Assembly: GCA_015222555.1 (NCBI GenBank) | Contig: JADFVM010000093.1 | Coordinates: 1-21,609 of the forward strand | Reading direction: 5' to 3' | DNA length: 21,609 bases | From: Pseudomonadota bacterium | GTDB taxonomy: Bacteria > Desulfobacterota > JADFVX01 | Shown here: in pieces, positions 14,931 to 21,609 of the stretch | How positions within the stretch are numbered: the stretch's first letter is position 1 | Layout: every line of letters begins with the position of its first letter | Notes under the pieces: generated by a model | The model's database searches: none | What the model saw: only the letters and a program-made list of their open reading frames with translations | Told to the model about the DNA's origin: nothing | Made by a program: the position numbers and the translations under genes

Positions 14931-15458
14931 ATGAGACACCTCAAATCAGGAAGACAGCTGGGAAGAAATTCTAGCCACAGGAAGGCTATGTTTCGGAATA
15001 TGGTCGTTTCTCTCCTGGATCATGAGAGTATAACTACTACGGATCCAAAGGCCAAGGAGCTCAGGAAGTTTGCTGAAAGAGTCATTACGCTCGGTAAAAA
15101 AGGTTCGCTCAATGATAGAAGGCGGGCGCGGCTTATGGTCAACGATAGGATCGTTTTACAAAAACTTTTCACTACATTGGCCGAAAGATATAAAGATCGG
15201 CCGGGTGGTTATACAAGGATTGTTAAGCTTGGACTGAGGCCCGGCGATAAGGCACCATTGTCAATCATTCAGCTTGTTCAGGAAGAAGTAAATGTGAAAG
15301 AGAAAACTAAGAAAAAAGGTAAAACGACAAAGACAAAAGAGGTTGAAAAAGTTACAAAAGAAGCCGCTGAAGTGAAGATAACGGCAGAAGCAAAGGCTGA
15401 AGCTGAGAAATTAGAGCCAATAGAGGAAAAGACAGAGGATGCCGACAAGGAGAAATAG
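14931..15458 (+). CDS. rplQ: 50S ribosomal protein L17 with charged C-terminal tail
   Basis: L17 binds 23S rRNA at the tunnel exit. Residues 1-118 are a complete L17: MRHLKSGRQLGRNSSHRKAM, then SLLDHESITTTDPKAKELRK, and GGYTRIVKLGLRPGDKAPLS. The remaining 57 residues are a low-complexity tail of K, E, A and T (for example EKTKKKGKTTKTKEVEK and TAEAKAEAEKLEP). Tails of this kind occur in some L17 families but are variable. ATG 14931 has AAGGAG upstream. It is the last gene of the cluster and is followed by a strong terminator. Confidence 0.96.
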   Translation: MRHLKSGRQLGRNSSHRKAMFRNMVVSLLDHESITTTDPKAKELRKFAERVITLGKKGSLNDRRRARLMVNDRIVLQKLFTTLAERYKDRPGGYTRIVKLGLRPGDKAPLSIIQLVQEEVNVKEKTKKKGKTTKTKEVEKVTKEAAEVKITAEAKAEAEKLEPIEEKTEDADKEK

Positions 15459-15486
15459 TTATCCTCGGTACAATAACCAAGATTTG

Positions 15487-15520
15487 AAAGAGCAAGGATA
15501 ATTCCTTGCTCTTTTTTTTT
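15487..15520 (+). terminator. Intrinsic terminator of the ribosomal cluster
   Basis: A perfect 12-bp stem, AAAGAGCAAGGA paired with TCCTTGCTCTTT, closes a four-base TAAT loop and runs into nine consecutive T. This is a strong rho-independent terminator. It lies 28 bp after the rplQ stop and 24 bp before the ABC ATPase gene. Confidence 0.95.
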
Positions 15521-15544
15521 GCCTTAAGGGAAGAAGTGGCCTAA

Positions 15545-16375
15545 ATGATTAAATTTGAAGAAATTTCATTTACGTTCAGTGACAGTGATGAAAGCAATCA
15601 GCTTCTTTTCGATAAATTAAACCTTCATATCCAATATGGCGAATATCTGGCAATTATAGGTCCCAACGGTTCAGGTAAAACAACATTGGCCATGATTGTA
15701 AAGGGACTTTATAGGCCTGTGGGTGGAAAAATCTATTACAGTGGAGAAGATGTCACTGCAAAGGGAATTAACCATAAGGTCGGATATATATTTTCTAATC
15801 CTGAAAACCAGATAGTCTCGTCCGTCGTAGAAGAAGATATCGCCTTTGGGCCTGAGAATCAGGGGCGAAAGTCCAGCGATATCAGGGAAGCTGTTTCCCG
15901 GGCCCTTGAGCTGGGCAAGATTAAACATCTTAAAAGTAACCTTACCCATTTACTGTCAGGAGGCGAGCAACAAAAAGTTATCATTGCCGGCATTCTTGCA
16001 ATGAATGTTGAATGCATTATTTTTGATGAGGCGGCGTCAATGCTTGATCCGGTTGGCAAGCGGGAGGTTCTTGCGCTACTTCATCGGCTAAATAAAAGTG
16101 AAGGCATTACCATTATTCACATAACACACAATGTAGAAGATATCCTCTCCGCTGACAGAGTGATTGTAATGGACAGTGGAAAGATTATTTTTGGTGGAAG
16201 CCCTCATCTATTGCTTCACAAGGAAGATCTTATGGATTCATTGAAAATAAAGTCGCAGGGAAAACTCGGTCTTATAAGAAAACTTCTTCAAAATGGAATC
16301 ATATCAAGGGATGACCTTGGTTGCATTGACTCAATGGTAAAATCAATAAGCCGTCACAAGGAATCGTTACATTAA
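15545..16375 (+). CDS. EcfA/CbiO-type ABC transporter ATPase
   Basis: A 276-residue ATP-binding cassette protein resembling the EcfA subunit of energy-coupling factor (vitamin/metal) importers. Visible motifs are Walker A GPNGSGKTT (39-47), the Q-loop region SNPENQIVSSVVEEDIAFGP (84-103), signature LSGGEQQKV (137-145), Walker B CIIFDEA (157-163), D-loop SMLDP (165-169) and the switch H195 (THN). The NPENQ plus V-EEDIAFGPEN pattern is characteristic of EcfA/CbiO. In Firmicutes ecfA1-ecfA2-ecfT follow rplQ. Here only one ATPase is present, and no EcfT or S component is visible in the window. It lies behind a strong terminator, and I see no clear promoter in the 24-bp gap. Its substrate is unknown. 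Confidence 0.88.
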   Translation: MIKFEEISFTFSDSDESNQLLFDKLNLHIQYGEYLAIIGPNGSGKTTLAMIVKGLYRPVGGKIYYSGEDVTAKGINHKVGYIFSNPENQIVSSVVEEDIAFGPENQGRKSSDIREAVSRALELGKIKHLKSNLTHLLSGGEQQKVIIAGILAMNVECIIFDEAASMLDPVGKREVLALLHRLNKSEGITIIHITHNVEDILSADRVIVMDSGKIIFGGSPHLLLHKEDLMDSLKIKSQGKLGLIRKLLQNGIISRDDLGCIDSMVKSISRHKESLH

Positions 16376-16450
16376 CAACATGTTGGGTAAATTAGAGAGT
16401 CAATTAGGGGAGAGTTTTAAAAGATTATTTTTTAATTCGTCATTAAATTT

Positions 16451-16796
16451 TTAGGGTTTATATCTCTCATTGACTGACGCTATTTTTTCATTCCACGAGA
16501 CAAAAGCCGCGAGTCAGATATATTAATTGCTGGATAAGTTATAATAAATGATGCATTTTTGACTTGGGCAACAGTTGACTTCACCATCAGAATCTCACGA
16601 TATCGGGCTGGAGACAGATAATCAATTTCTGCCCTGGAAACGATAAATACTATGCCCTTTTCTGCAAGTTTGCCGATATCGATATTAACTGATCTGAGGA
16701 GTTCCGTTCCAGCGCGTTCAAAATATCTAAGATAGCTTGCGCATAGTATACAACGCCACCGCAATCCGTATCTTTGTCGTATACGCGAATTTCCAT
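16451..16796 (-). pseudogene. YbgC-type acyl-CoA thioesterase, broken by two indels
   Basis: Three minus-strand frames together spell one hot-dog-fold thioesterase. Frame 1 from ATG 16796 reads MEIRVYDKDTDCGGVVYYA, with the catalytic Asp at D11. The frame changes at a GCGC run (16739-16742) and continues SYLRYFERAGTELLRS, later GIVFIVSRAEIDYLSPARY. It breaks again at a T6 run on the + strand (16483-16488), beyond which the third frame reads KIASVNERYKP and stops at 16451. Removing one GC and adding one A to the homopolymer gives a continuous 114-residue protein, slightly short for the family (about 125-140). It lies 11 bp after ftsB and was presumably the third gene of the eno operon. This is either real decay or two sequencing errors; the uninterrupted neighbouring genes favour decay. 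Confidence 0.82.
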
Positions 16797-16807
16797 ACCT
16801 TTAAATC

Positions 16808-17089
16808 TTAGTCTGTGAATTTATATAGAATTTCGTTTTCTTTAACAAGATCAAGCTGACTTCGTGCAATCTTCTCAATAGTTTTTAAGTCATTATTAAG
16901 CCTTTTCAGTTCTTCCGTGAGCTGCGCATTTTTTGCTTTAATAACTTTACTCTTTGCAATTAAGGCATCTCTTTGTAGTGTGAGTTGCCGCCCCTTCAAT
17001 ACACCTCTCTCACTGAAAACAGTATAGAAAAGAAGCAGGGCTGTAATAGCTAACCCAACGACTATGATGTTACGATGGTCTTTGTTCAT
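16808..17089 (-). CDS. ftsB: FtsB/DivIC-family septum formation initiator
   Basis: A 93-residue single-pass membrane protein: a short cytoplasmic N-terminus, one hydrophobic helix (about residues 8-24, NIIVVGLAITALLLFYTVF region), then a coiled coil (about 30-70, QRDALIAKSKVIKAKNAQLT then EELKRLNND). The end LDLVKENEILYKF matches the conserved ending of the family. FtsB joins FtsL and FtsQ in the divisome and helps activate septal peptidoglycan synthesis. The ATG at 17089 overlaps the eno TGA by one base (TGATG); a GTG at 17092 is also possible. The eno-ftsB pair is a widespread proteobacterial arrangement. Confidence 0.9.
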   Translation of the reverse strand: MNKDHRNIIVVGLAITALLLFYTVFSERGVLKGRQLTLQRDALIAKSKVIKAKNAQLTEELKRLNNDLKTIEKIARSQLDLVKENEILYKFTD

Positions 17090-18369
17090 CACAAATTATA
17101 AAAAGCTTTCTTGCCAGGGTAGATAGCGGTTGAACCTAATTCATCTTCGATTCTTAATAGTTGATTATATTTCGCTACGCGGTCTGTACGGCAGGTTGAT
17201 CCTGTTTTAATCTGCCCGGCATTTGTCGCCACAGCCAAATCCGCAATTGTCGTATCTTCCGTCTCTCCTGACCTGTGGGAGATTACGGCAGTATATCCAG
17301 CCCTGTTAGCCATTTCGATTGCTTCCAGAGTCTCCGTAAGTGTTCCTATCTGGTTAACCTTGATAAGAATGGAATTTGCAGTCCCTTCCTCGATCCCCCG
17401 TGAGAGTATCTTGGAATTGGTTACAAATAAATCGTCACCGACAAGCTGAACTTTAGTCCCAATTTCGTCAGTCAGTTTTTTCCATCCCTCCCAGTCATTT
17501 TCTGCCATGCCGTCTTCAATGGATATGATGGGATATTGTCTGACCCAATCGGCGTAGAACTGTACCATTTCATCGGAGCTTTTCTTAGAGTTGTCCGATT
17601 TTTTGAATACGTAGTGGCCATTTTCATAAAATTCACTAGATGCCGGATCCAGAGCGATTAATATGTCATCGCCTGTCTTTAAACCTGCTTTTTCAGTCGC
17701 TTCCAGTATAACCTCAATCGCTTCGTCGTTCGACTTAAGATTAGGTGCGAATCCACCCTCATCACCGACGGATGTATTATATCCACGCTTTTTGAGAACC
17801 TGTTTTAGAGTATGGAAAACCTCCGTTCCCATTCTAAGCGATTCAGAAAAACTCTCTCCACCGACGGGCATAATCATAAACTCCTGGATGTCCACATTGT
17901 TGTCCGCATGTGCACCACCATTAATGATGTTCATCATCGGAACGGGCAGTGTCTTGGCATTTACCCCTCCAAGATAGCGATAGAGAGGAAGATCTACTGC
18001 CGCCGCTGCCGCTTTTGCCATCGCCAAAGAAACACCAAGGATTGCATTGGCTCCCAGCTTGCTTTTGTTGGGTGTACCATCGAGGTCTATCATAAGGTTA
18101 TCAATTTCAACCTGCTCGACGGCGTCCATGCCAAGAATCTCTGGAGCCAGAACTTCCTCAACATTTTTAACGGCGTTCTTCACCCCTTTTCCAAGATACC
18201 TGTCTCCACCGTCTCTCAACTCAACGGCCTCATGTTCACCTGTCGAGGCACCTGATGGAACTGCAGCACGGCCAACAAGACCCGATGACAAATATACGTC
18301 AACTTCTATTGTGGGATTTCCTCTTGAATCAAGTATCTCTCTGGCCTGAATATCTTCTATGATTGTCAT
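17089..18369 (-). CDS. eno: Enolase (phosphopyruvate hydratase)
   Basis: Converts 2-phosphoglycerate to phosphoenolpyruvate in glycolysis; it is cytoplasmic and often part of the RNA degradosome in proteobacteria. The 426-residue product has the expected length. Active-site residues are visible: H154 and E163 (GGAHADNNVDIQEF), E204 (VGDEGGFAPN), K337 (LIKVNQIGTLTET) and H365-R366-S367 (ISHRSGET). Magnesium ligands D241, E285 and D312 are present. The segment GSTCRTDRVAKYNQLLRIED closes the protein. The ATG at 18369 has GGAGG about ten bases upstream on the minus strand. First gene of an eno-ftsB-thioesterase operon transcribed toward the ribosomal cluster. Confidence 0.97.
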   Translation of the reverse strand: MTIIEDIQAREILDSRGNPTIEVDVYLSSGLVGRAAVPSGASTGEHEAVELRDGGDRYLGKGVKNAVKNVEEVLAPEILGMDAVEQVEIDNLMIDLDGTPNKSKLGANAILGVSLAMAKAAAAAVDLPLYRYLGGVNAKTLPVPMMNIINGGAHADNNVDIQEFMIMPVGGESFSESLRMGTEVFHTLKQVLKKRGYNTSVGDEGGFAPNLKSNDEAIEVILEATEKAGLKTGDDILIALDPASSEFYENGHYVFKKSDNSKKSSDEMVQFYADWVRQYPIISIEDGMAENDWEGWKKLTDEIGTKVQLVGDDLFVTNSKILSRGIEEGTANSILIKVNQIGTLTETLEAIEMANRAGYTAVISHRSGETEDTTIADLAVATNAGQIKTGSTCRTDRVAKYNQLLRIEDELGSTAIYPGKKAFYNL

Positions 18370-18407
18370 TATCTAAGTGCCTCCAAAGTGTGAAATTGTT
18401 GGTTTAA

Positions 18408-18436
18408 TTTTTAACAGAAAAGTAGAGAGTGGTCAA
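18408..18436 (-). promoter_or_regulatory. Likely sigma-70 promoter for eno
   Basis: On the minus strand TTGACC (18431-18436) and TAAAAA (18408-18413) are separated by exactly 17 bases. They lie about 40 bp before the eno start and ahead of its GGAGG ribosome site. The match to the -35 box is five of six and to the -10 box four of six. Confidence 0.55.
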
Positions 18437-18545
18437 GAAGTATGTTTGAAAGATCGGCGGGAAGGATGGGCACTGCTTGATGATTTTTAGAGGCATTTTT
18501 TTGCAGTGATGCAGGCAAATGTCATTTTTTCTTTCTGTGGATTTC

Positions 18546-18573
18546 TTGACATTTTCTAACTTCACGATAGACT
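18546..18573 (+). promoter_or_regulatory. Likely sigma-70 promoter for the DUF2892 gene
   Basis: A consensus TTGACA at 18546-18551 is followed after 16 bases by TAGACT (18568-18573). They lie about 60 bp before the TTG start at 18636. With the eno promoter on the other strand this forms a divergent promoter region (18370-18635). Confidence 0.5.
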
Positions 18574-18623
18574 ATGAAACATAGGCCATTAATTATTAAT
18601 CAAAGCTGAAAATTTTCTTGAGC

Positions 18624-18629
18624 GGAGGT
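18624..18629 (+). promoter_or_regulatory. Ribosome binding site that sets the DUF2892 start
   Basis: GGAGGT lies six bases before TTG 18636. This favours that codon over the upstream in-frame TTG at 18618, which has no ribosome site and lies before this one. Confidence 0.75.
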
Positions 18630-18635
18630 AGTGTT

Positions 18636-18824
18636 TTGAAATGTAATGTAGGAAAAACAGAAAAAATCATAAGAGTGATCATTGGACTTATCCTGCTTTT
18701 GATTGGTTATTTTTATAACCTCTGGTTTAGCCTTATTGGCATTGTATTGTTGATGACAGCCGTTGTCGGATTCTGTCCGTTGACACATCTTCTTGGTATC
18801 AATACCTGTAAAACAAAGGAATAA
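18636..18824 (+). CDS. Small DUF2892-family inner-membrane protein
   Basis: With the TTG start at 18636 the product is 62 residues and begins MKCNVGKTEKIIRVIIGLIL, the typical opening of DUF2892 (YgaP-type transmembrane) proteins. Two hydrophobic segments follow (about residues 11-26 and 29-46). The family-typical ending is GFCPLTHLLGINTC, with a conserved cysteine in each of its two halves. In some proteins this domain is fused to rhodanese; here it stands alone. The cellular role of the family is not established. It has its own promoter, divergent from eno, and no obvious partner gene. Confidence 0.85.
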   Translation: MKCNVGKTEKIIRVIIGLILLLIGYFYNLWFSLIGIVLLMTAVVGFCPLTHLLGINTCKTKE

Positions 18825-18837
18825 ATGAGGTTGTTTC

Positions 18838-18874
18838 CTGGTATGCAGAAGGTGTGAGACCCTTCATATACCAG
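18838..18874 (+). other. Hairpin downstream of the DUF2892 gene
   Basis: CTGGTAT (18838-18844) pairs with ATACCAG (18868-18874). Inside it GAAGG (18848-18852) pairs with CCTTC (18861-18865), around an eight-base loop. No T-run follows, so it may be a transcript-end stabiliser and is not an intrinsic terminator in itself. Confidence 0.5.
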
Positions 18875-18958
18875 CCGGTTATTCTGGAAGAACGGCAGGG
18901 TGTTTAGCTGTTGCCAGGTTTTTTCATCCGGGCTTCTTTCCGCATAGACAAGCTTTCC

Positions 18959-19106
18959 GTCATTCCCGCGAAGGCGGTAATCCACAGCTTGAATCAAACA
19001 GGAAATACAATCAGAATCATGTTTTATACAAAAAAGCAAACCAGTTGTGAATGGCATGCTTTTTTGTAAATCCTTCAGTTTGGATTCCCTCCTTCGCGGG
19101 AATGAC
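18959..19106. repeat. 148-bp palindromic repeat element with 26-bp terminal inverted repeats
   Basis: The left end (18959-18984) begins GTCATTCCCGCGAAGGCGG. The right end (19081-19106) is its reverse complement over 26 bases with two mismatches, ending CCTTCGCGGGAATGAC. The core holds a second, perfect 12-bp inverted repeat. This is the widespread 'cattcccgcgaaggcggg' dispersed repeat, whose translations give the spurious peptides FPRRRES and RLRGND. It carries no transposase, so if mobile it would be MITE-like. No clear target-site duplication is visible at its edges. Confidence 0.75.
19027..19068. repeat. Inner perfect inverted repeat within the 148-bp element
   Basis: TACAAAAAAGCA (19027-19038) and TGCTTTTTTGTA (19057-19068) are exact reverse complements separated by 18 bases. 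Transcribed in either direction this gives a 12-bp stem. Confidence 0.7.
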
Positions 19107-19298
19107 AATAAAAGGCAAAGAGGTAGTGATCTCTTCACGCTACATCTTGCTGTAACTTTTGAACATTACCAATTTTTTTACATTAAGATCATTCTATTAA
19201 TAATCTCAAAACTGGCCTGGGAAAAAAGAGCTCCTAATCAAGTCCAATTGCATCTAACACTTAGCAGCTAAAAAATCACACACAATAAATGCATTCAT

Positions 19299-21491
19299 AT
19301 GAAAAAAAAGAAAATATTTTATTTGTTAATTGCAGTTTTACTATTTCTATGGGGAAGTACTCTGTATATGAAAGGAGAGAAAAAGATAGCGCTTCAACAG
19401 ACGAAACAAAAGCATAACAGGCTTTTCAACGAAAAGAGTCCTTATCTGTTGCAACATGCCTATAATCCTGTCGATTGGCACCCCTGGGGAGAGGAGGCTT
19501 TTGAAAAGGCAAGGAGGGAAAACAAACCTATCTTTCTTTCCATCGGTTATTCAACCTGTCACTGGTGTCATGTAATGGAGCATGAATCCTTTGAAGATAG
19601 CGATGTGGCAAGGCTGATGAATGAGGCCTTCATCTCTATAAAAGTTGATCGGGAAGAACGGCCCGATATCGATAGTTTATACATGTCTGTCTGTCAAATG
19701 ATGACGGAACATTGTGGATGGCCATTAAATATAATCATGACACCCGATAAAAAACCTTTTTTTGCAACATCTTATATCCCGAAGAGAAACAGGTTCGGAC
19801 GGCTGGGCATGCTTGAACTGGTTCCAAATATTATGGATGTCTGGTCTTCCAGACGGGGTGATGTTGAAAATAATGCCAATGAGATTACCGATGCGCTTAA
19901 AAAAGCTGCGCAGGAAGCCCCCGGCGCTGAATTGGGTGAATCTGCCTTAACTCTTGCGTATAAACAACTTCTTAACAGGTTTGATGCTAACCATGGTGGT
20001 TTTGGCAAGACACCGAAGTTTCCCTCGCCACATAACCTCCTTTTCTTACTGCGTTATTGGAAGCGCTACAGCGATGAAAAGGCTCTGTTAATGGTTGAAA
20101 AAACACTTGTGGCCATGAGGCAGGGCGGTATTTATGATCACATAGGATTTGGTCTGCATCGCTATTCGACAGATGAGAGATGGCTGGTCCCTCATTTTGA
20201 AAAAATGCTTTATGATCAGGCGATGGCGGCAATAGCCTTTGTGGAGGCTTATCAGGCAGCGGGCAAGATGGAGTATAAAAAAACTGCCATGGAAATTTTT
20301 GAATATGTCTTGAGGGACATGACCTCTAAAAAAGGAGGATTTTATACTGCCGAAGATGCAGACAGCGAAGGGGAGGAAGGAAAATTCTATGAATGGAGCA
20401 ATGATGAAATTCAAAAGATACTCGGCTCATCCGACGCTGAGCTTGCAGGCAAAGTCTTTAACGTAGCCAAGGAGGGAAATTTCGTCTCAGAGGCAACAGG
20501 CCTGCGTACAGGAGAAAACATATTGCATCTCAGCAAATCAATGCATGATCTTGCCTTAGAATTAAATATGTCAGAAGATGACCTTAACAAGCGCCTTGAT
20601 GTTGTTAGGATAAAACTCTTTACTCACCGTGAAAAACTCATACATCCCTTGAAGGATGATAAGGTCCTTACAGATTGGAACGGCTTGATGATCGCCGCAC
20701 TAGCCATCGGCAGTGGAGCCTTTGATGAACCTAAATATAGCAAGGCGGCGGCAGATGCGGTTCAGTTTATTATAACTAATATGGTAGCCGGCGATGGTGG
20801 GCTCCTTCATCGTTATAGAGATGGAGAGGCGGCTGTTATCGCTCACCTCGATGATTACGTCTTTCTCGTGTGGGGTTTAATTGAGATGTATGAGGCTACC
20901 TTTGATATTTCCTACCTCAAAAAGGCGATAGAACTTCAAACCTATACAATAGACCATTTTTGGGATAGTGAGAGGGGCGGGTTTTTTACAACAGCAGACA
21001 ACAGTGAGGAATTGCTTGTTAGGCAAAAGGAAATATACGATGGCGCCATCCCTTCAGGCAATTCTGTGGCGATGTTAAATCTTCTTCGCCTTGGACGGCT
21101 AACGGTAAATACTGGCTTTGAAGAAAAGGCAGCAACGATTGGACGCGCTTTTTCAGCCAAGGTGAATGCGAGCCCCTCGGCCTATACGCAGCTTATAAGT
21201 GCAGTCGATTTTGCTATGGGCCCATCCTATGAAGTTGTCATCGTTGGTGATGCCAATTCTGAAGATACGAAAGAGATGCTGAAAACCCTGGGTAGAGCTT
21301 ATATCCCTAATAAAGTTGTTCTCCATCGCCCAACTGATCAGGAATCCTCTGAAATAGCTGAGCTTGCTGAATATGCTATCTACCATAAAAGCATTGGTGG
21401 AAAAGCAACGGCCTATGTTTGTCTTAACTATCAATGTAATATGCCAACAACAGAAGTTGATGAAATGCTGACCATGCTGAAAATGAAATGA
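19299..21491 (+). CDS. DUF255 / thioredoxin-like protein (YyaL family), membrane-anchored
   Basis: A 730-residue member of the DUF255 (spermatogenesis-associated 20 / YyaL) family. Residues 1-24 form a lysine-rich N-terminus and a hydrophobic segment (IFYLLIAVLLFLWGSTLYM), a signal anchor or signal peptide. A thioredoxin-like domain follows (about 40-200), with the family motif NEKSPYLLQHAYNPVDWHPW and the redox-type pair C87-H-W-C90 (YSTCHWCHVMEHESFED). The rest (about 215-700) is an alpha/alpha-barrel domain like those of glycan-processing enzymes (WLVPHFEKMLYDQA, YTAEDADSEGEEGKFYEW, LTDWNGLMIAALA). The family ending is AYVCLNYQCNMPTTEVDEML. Its biochemical function is not established. The ATG at 19299 lacks a clear ribosome site, but no better start exists. 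It stands alone. Confidence 0.9.
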   Translation: MKKKKIFYLLIAVLLFLWGSTLYMKGEKKIALQQTKQKHNRLFNEKSPYLLQHAYNPVDWHPWGEEAFEKARRENKPIFLSIGYSTCHWCHVMEHESFEDSDVARLMNEAFISIKVDREERPDIDSLYMSVCQMMTEHCGWPLNIIMTPDKKPFFATSYIPKRNRFGRLGMLELVPNIMDVWSSRRGDVENNANEITDALKKAAQEAPGAELGESALTLAYKQLLNRFDANHGGFGKTPKFPSPHNLLFLLRYWKRYSDEKALLMVEKTLVAMRQGGIYDHIGFGLHRYSTDERWLVPHFEKMLYDQAMAAIAFVEAYQAAGKMEYKKTAMEIFEYVLRDMTSKKGGFYTAEDADSEGEEGKFYEWSNDEIQKILGSSDAELAGKVFNVAKEGNFVSEATGLRTGENILHLSKSMHDLALELNMSEDDLNKRLDVVRIKLFTHREKLIHPLKDDKVLTDWNGLMIAALAIGSGAFDEPKYSKAAADAVQFIITNMVAGDGGLLHRYRDGEAAVIAHLDDYVFLVWGLIEMYEATFDISYLKKAIELQTYTIDHFWDSERGGFFTTADNSEELLVRQKEIYDGAIPSGNSVAMLNLLRLGRLTVNTGFEEKAATIGRAFSAKVNASPSAYTQLISAVDFAMGPSYEVVIVGDANSEDTKEMLKTLGRAYIPNKVVLHRPTDQESSEIAELAEYAIYHKSIGGKATAYVCLNYQCNMPTTEVDEMLTMLKMK

Positions 21492-21609
21492 TGTTTATTT
21501 CTCTTTAATCGCTTGGGGTTGGTTATTGCGAAGGCAAGTATAGTCTGAAAATGTAAAAAAAGGTTTATCCCTGCAATTAATTTTCGATAAACTTGTTGTT
21601 GCTTTCGTA
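21492..21609. other. Noncoding tail at the right edge
   Basis: 118 bp after the DUF255 stop with no credible gene. GTTTATC (21563-21569) and GATAAAC (21586-21592) form a 7-bp inverted repeat with a 16-base spacer. No T-run follows, so I do not call it a terminator. Confidence 0.5.

Larger units (their letters stand above)
18825..19298. other. 474-bp intergenic region with hairpins and an inverted-repeat element
   Basis: No credible gene is seen. From left to right it holds a hairpin just after the DUF2892 gene (18838-18874), then a weak GGCAG/TTGCC stem followed by six T (18894-18924). A 148-bp inverted-repeat element follows (18959-19106), then AT-rich DNA leading to the next gene. Open frames here on both strands are translations of the repeat ('FPRRRES' and 'RLRGND' peptides). 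I could not settle on a promoter for the downstream gene. Confidence 0.7.

Noticed and set aside
16376..16385. CAACATGTTG palindrome right after the ecfA stop
   Set aside because: It is only 10 bp, has no loop and no T-run, so it cannot act as a terminator. A palindrome this short is likely chance.
18713..19138. 141-residue minus-strand open frame between the DUF2892 and DUF255 genes
   Set aside because: Its sequence contains FPRRRES and RLRGND, the known translations of the dispersed inverted repeat, and it overlaps the DUF2892 gene. It has no family resemblance.
19047..19271. 74-residue plus-strand open frame before the DUF255 gene
   Set aside because: It runs through the right half of the inverted-repeat element and AT-rich spacer, with no ribosome site or recognisable domain.
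1..21609. CRISPR arrays, tRNA or rRNA genes, prophage or defence genes
   Set aside because: None was seen on reading through both strands. There are no regularly spaced repeats, no cloverleaf-like segments, and no integrase, nuclease or toxin-like frames.

Overview
The window is a near-complete bacterial S10-spc-alpha ribosomal protein supercluster on the + strand (about 1-15520), followed by about 6 kb of mixed genes on both strands. The start codons, the strong AAGGAGG-type ribosome sites and the bacterial gene order are all clear. The DNA is moderately AT-leaning by eye. Gene content suggests a Gram-negative, deltaproteobacterial-type organism (Desulfobacterota/Nitrospirota-like): tuf-S10-spc-map-infA-rpmJ-alpha contiguous, eno followed by ftsB and a YbgC-type thioesterase, zinc-ribbon forms of S4, S14, L24 and L36, and a 'FPRRRES/RLRGND'-type palindromic repeat. 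This placement is an inference from gene order, not a phylogenetic result.

Layout. 1-82 is the end of tuf (EF-Tu). 99-5031 is the S10 block: rpsJ, rplC, rplD, rplW, rplB, rpsS, rplV, rpsC, rplP, rpmC, rpsQ. 5055-12247 is the spc block: rplN, rplX, rplE, rpsN, rpsH, rplF, rplR, rpsE, rpmD, rplO, secY, then adk, map, infA, rpmJ. 12260-15458 is the alpha block: rpsM, rpsK, rpsD, rpoA, rplQ. It ends at a strong intrinsic terminator (15487-15520). A lone EcfA-type ABC ATPase gene follows at 15545-16375. A convergent minus-strand operon, eno -> ftsB -> thioesterase, runs from 18369 down to 16451. Its last gene is broken by two small indels. A divergent plus-strand DUF2892 membrane protein gene (18636-18824) comes next. 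A 474-bp intergenic stretch with a 148-bp inverted-repeat element follows. The window ends with a large membrane-anchored DUF255/thioredoxin-like protein (19299-21491).

How the genes work together. The first 15.5 kb makes ribosomal proteins, initiation factor IF-1, the RNA polymerase alpha subunit and the SecY translocon core. It also makes methionine aminopeptidase and adenylate kinase, so protein synthesis, export, N-terminal processing and nucleotide balance share one tightly packed transcription unit. Gaps are mostly under 45 bp and several genes overlap by 1-4 bp. The one long internal gap (rpoA-rplQ, 118 bp) carries inverted repeats.

Most of the window is ordinary, highly conserved housekeeping DNA, and I see no clearly novel multi-gene system. 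The points most worth a second look are the doubly frameshifted thioesterase, the lysine/alanine-rich N-terminal extension on L30 with a similar C-terminal tail on L17, the solitary ecfA after rplQ, and the nested inverted-repeat element near 19.0 kb.
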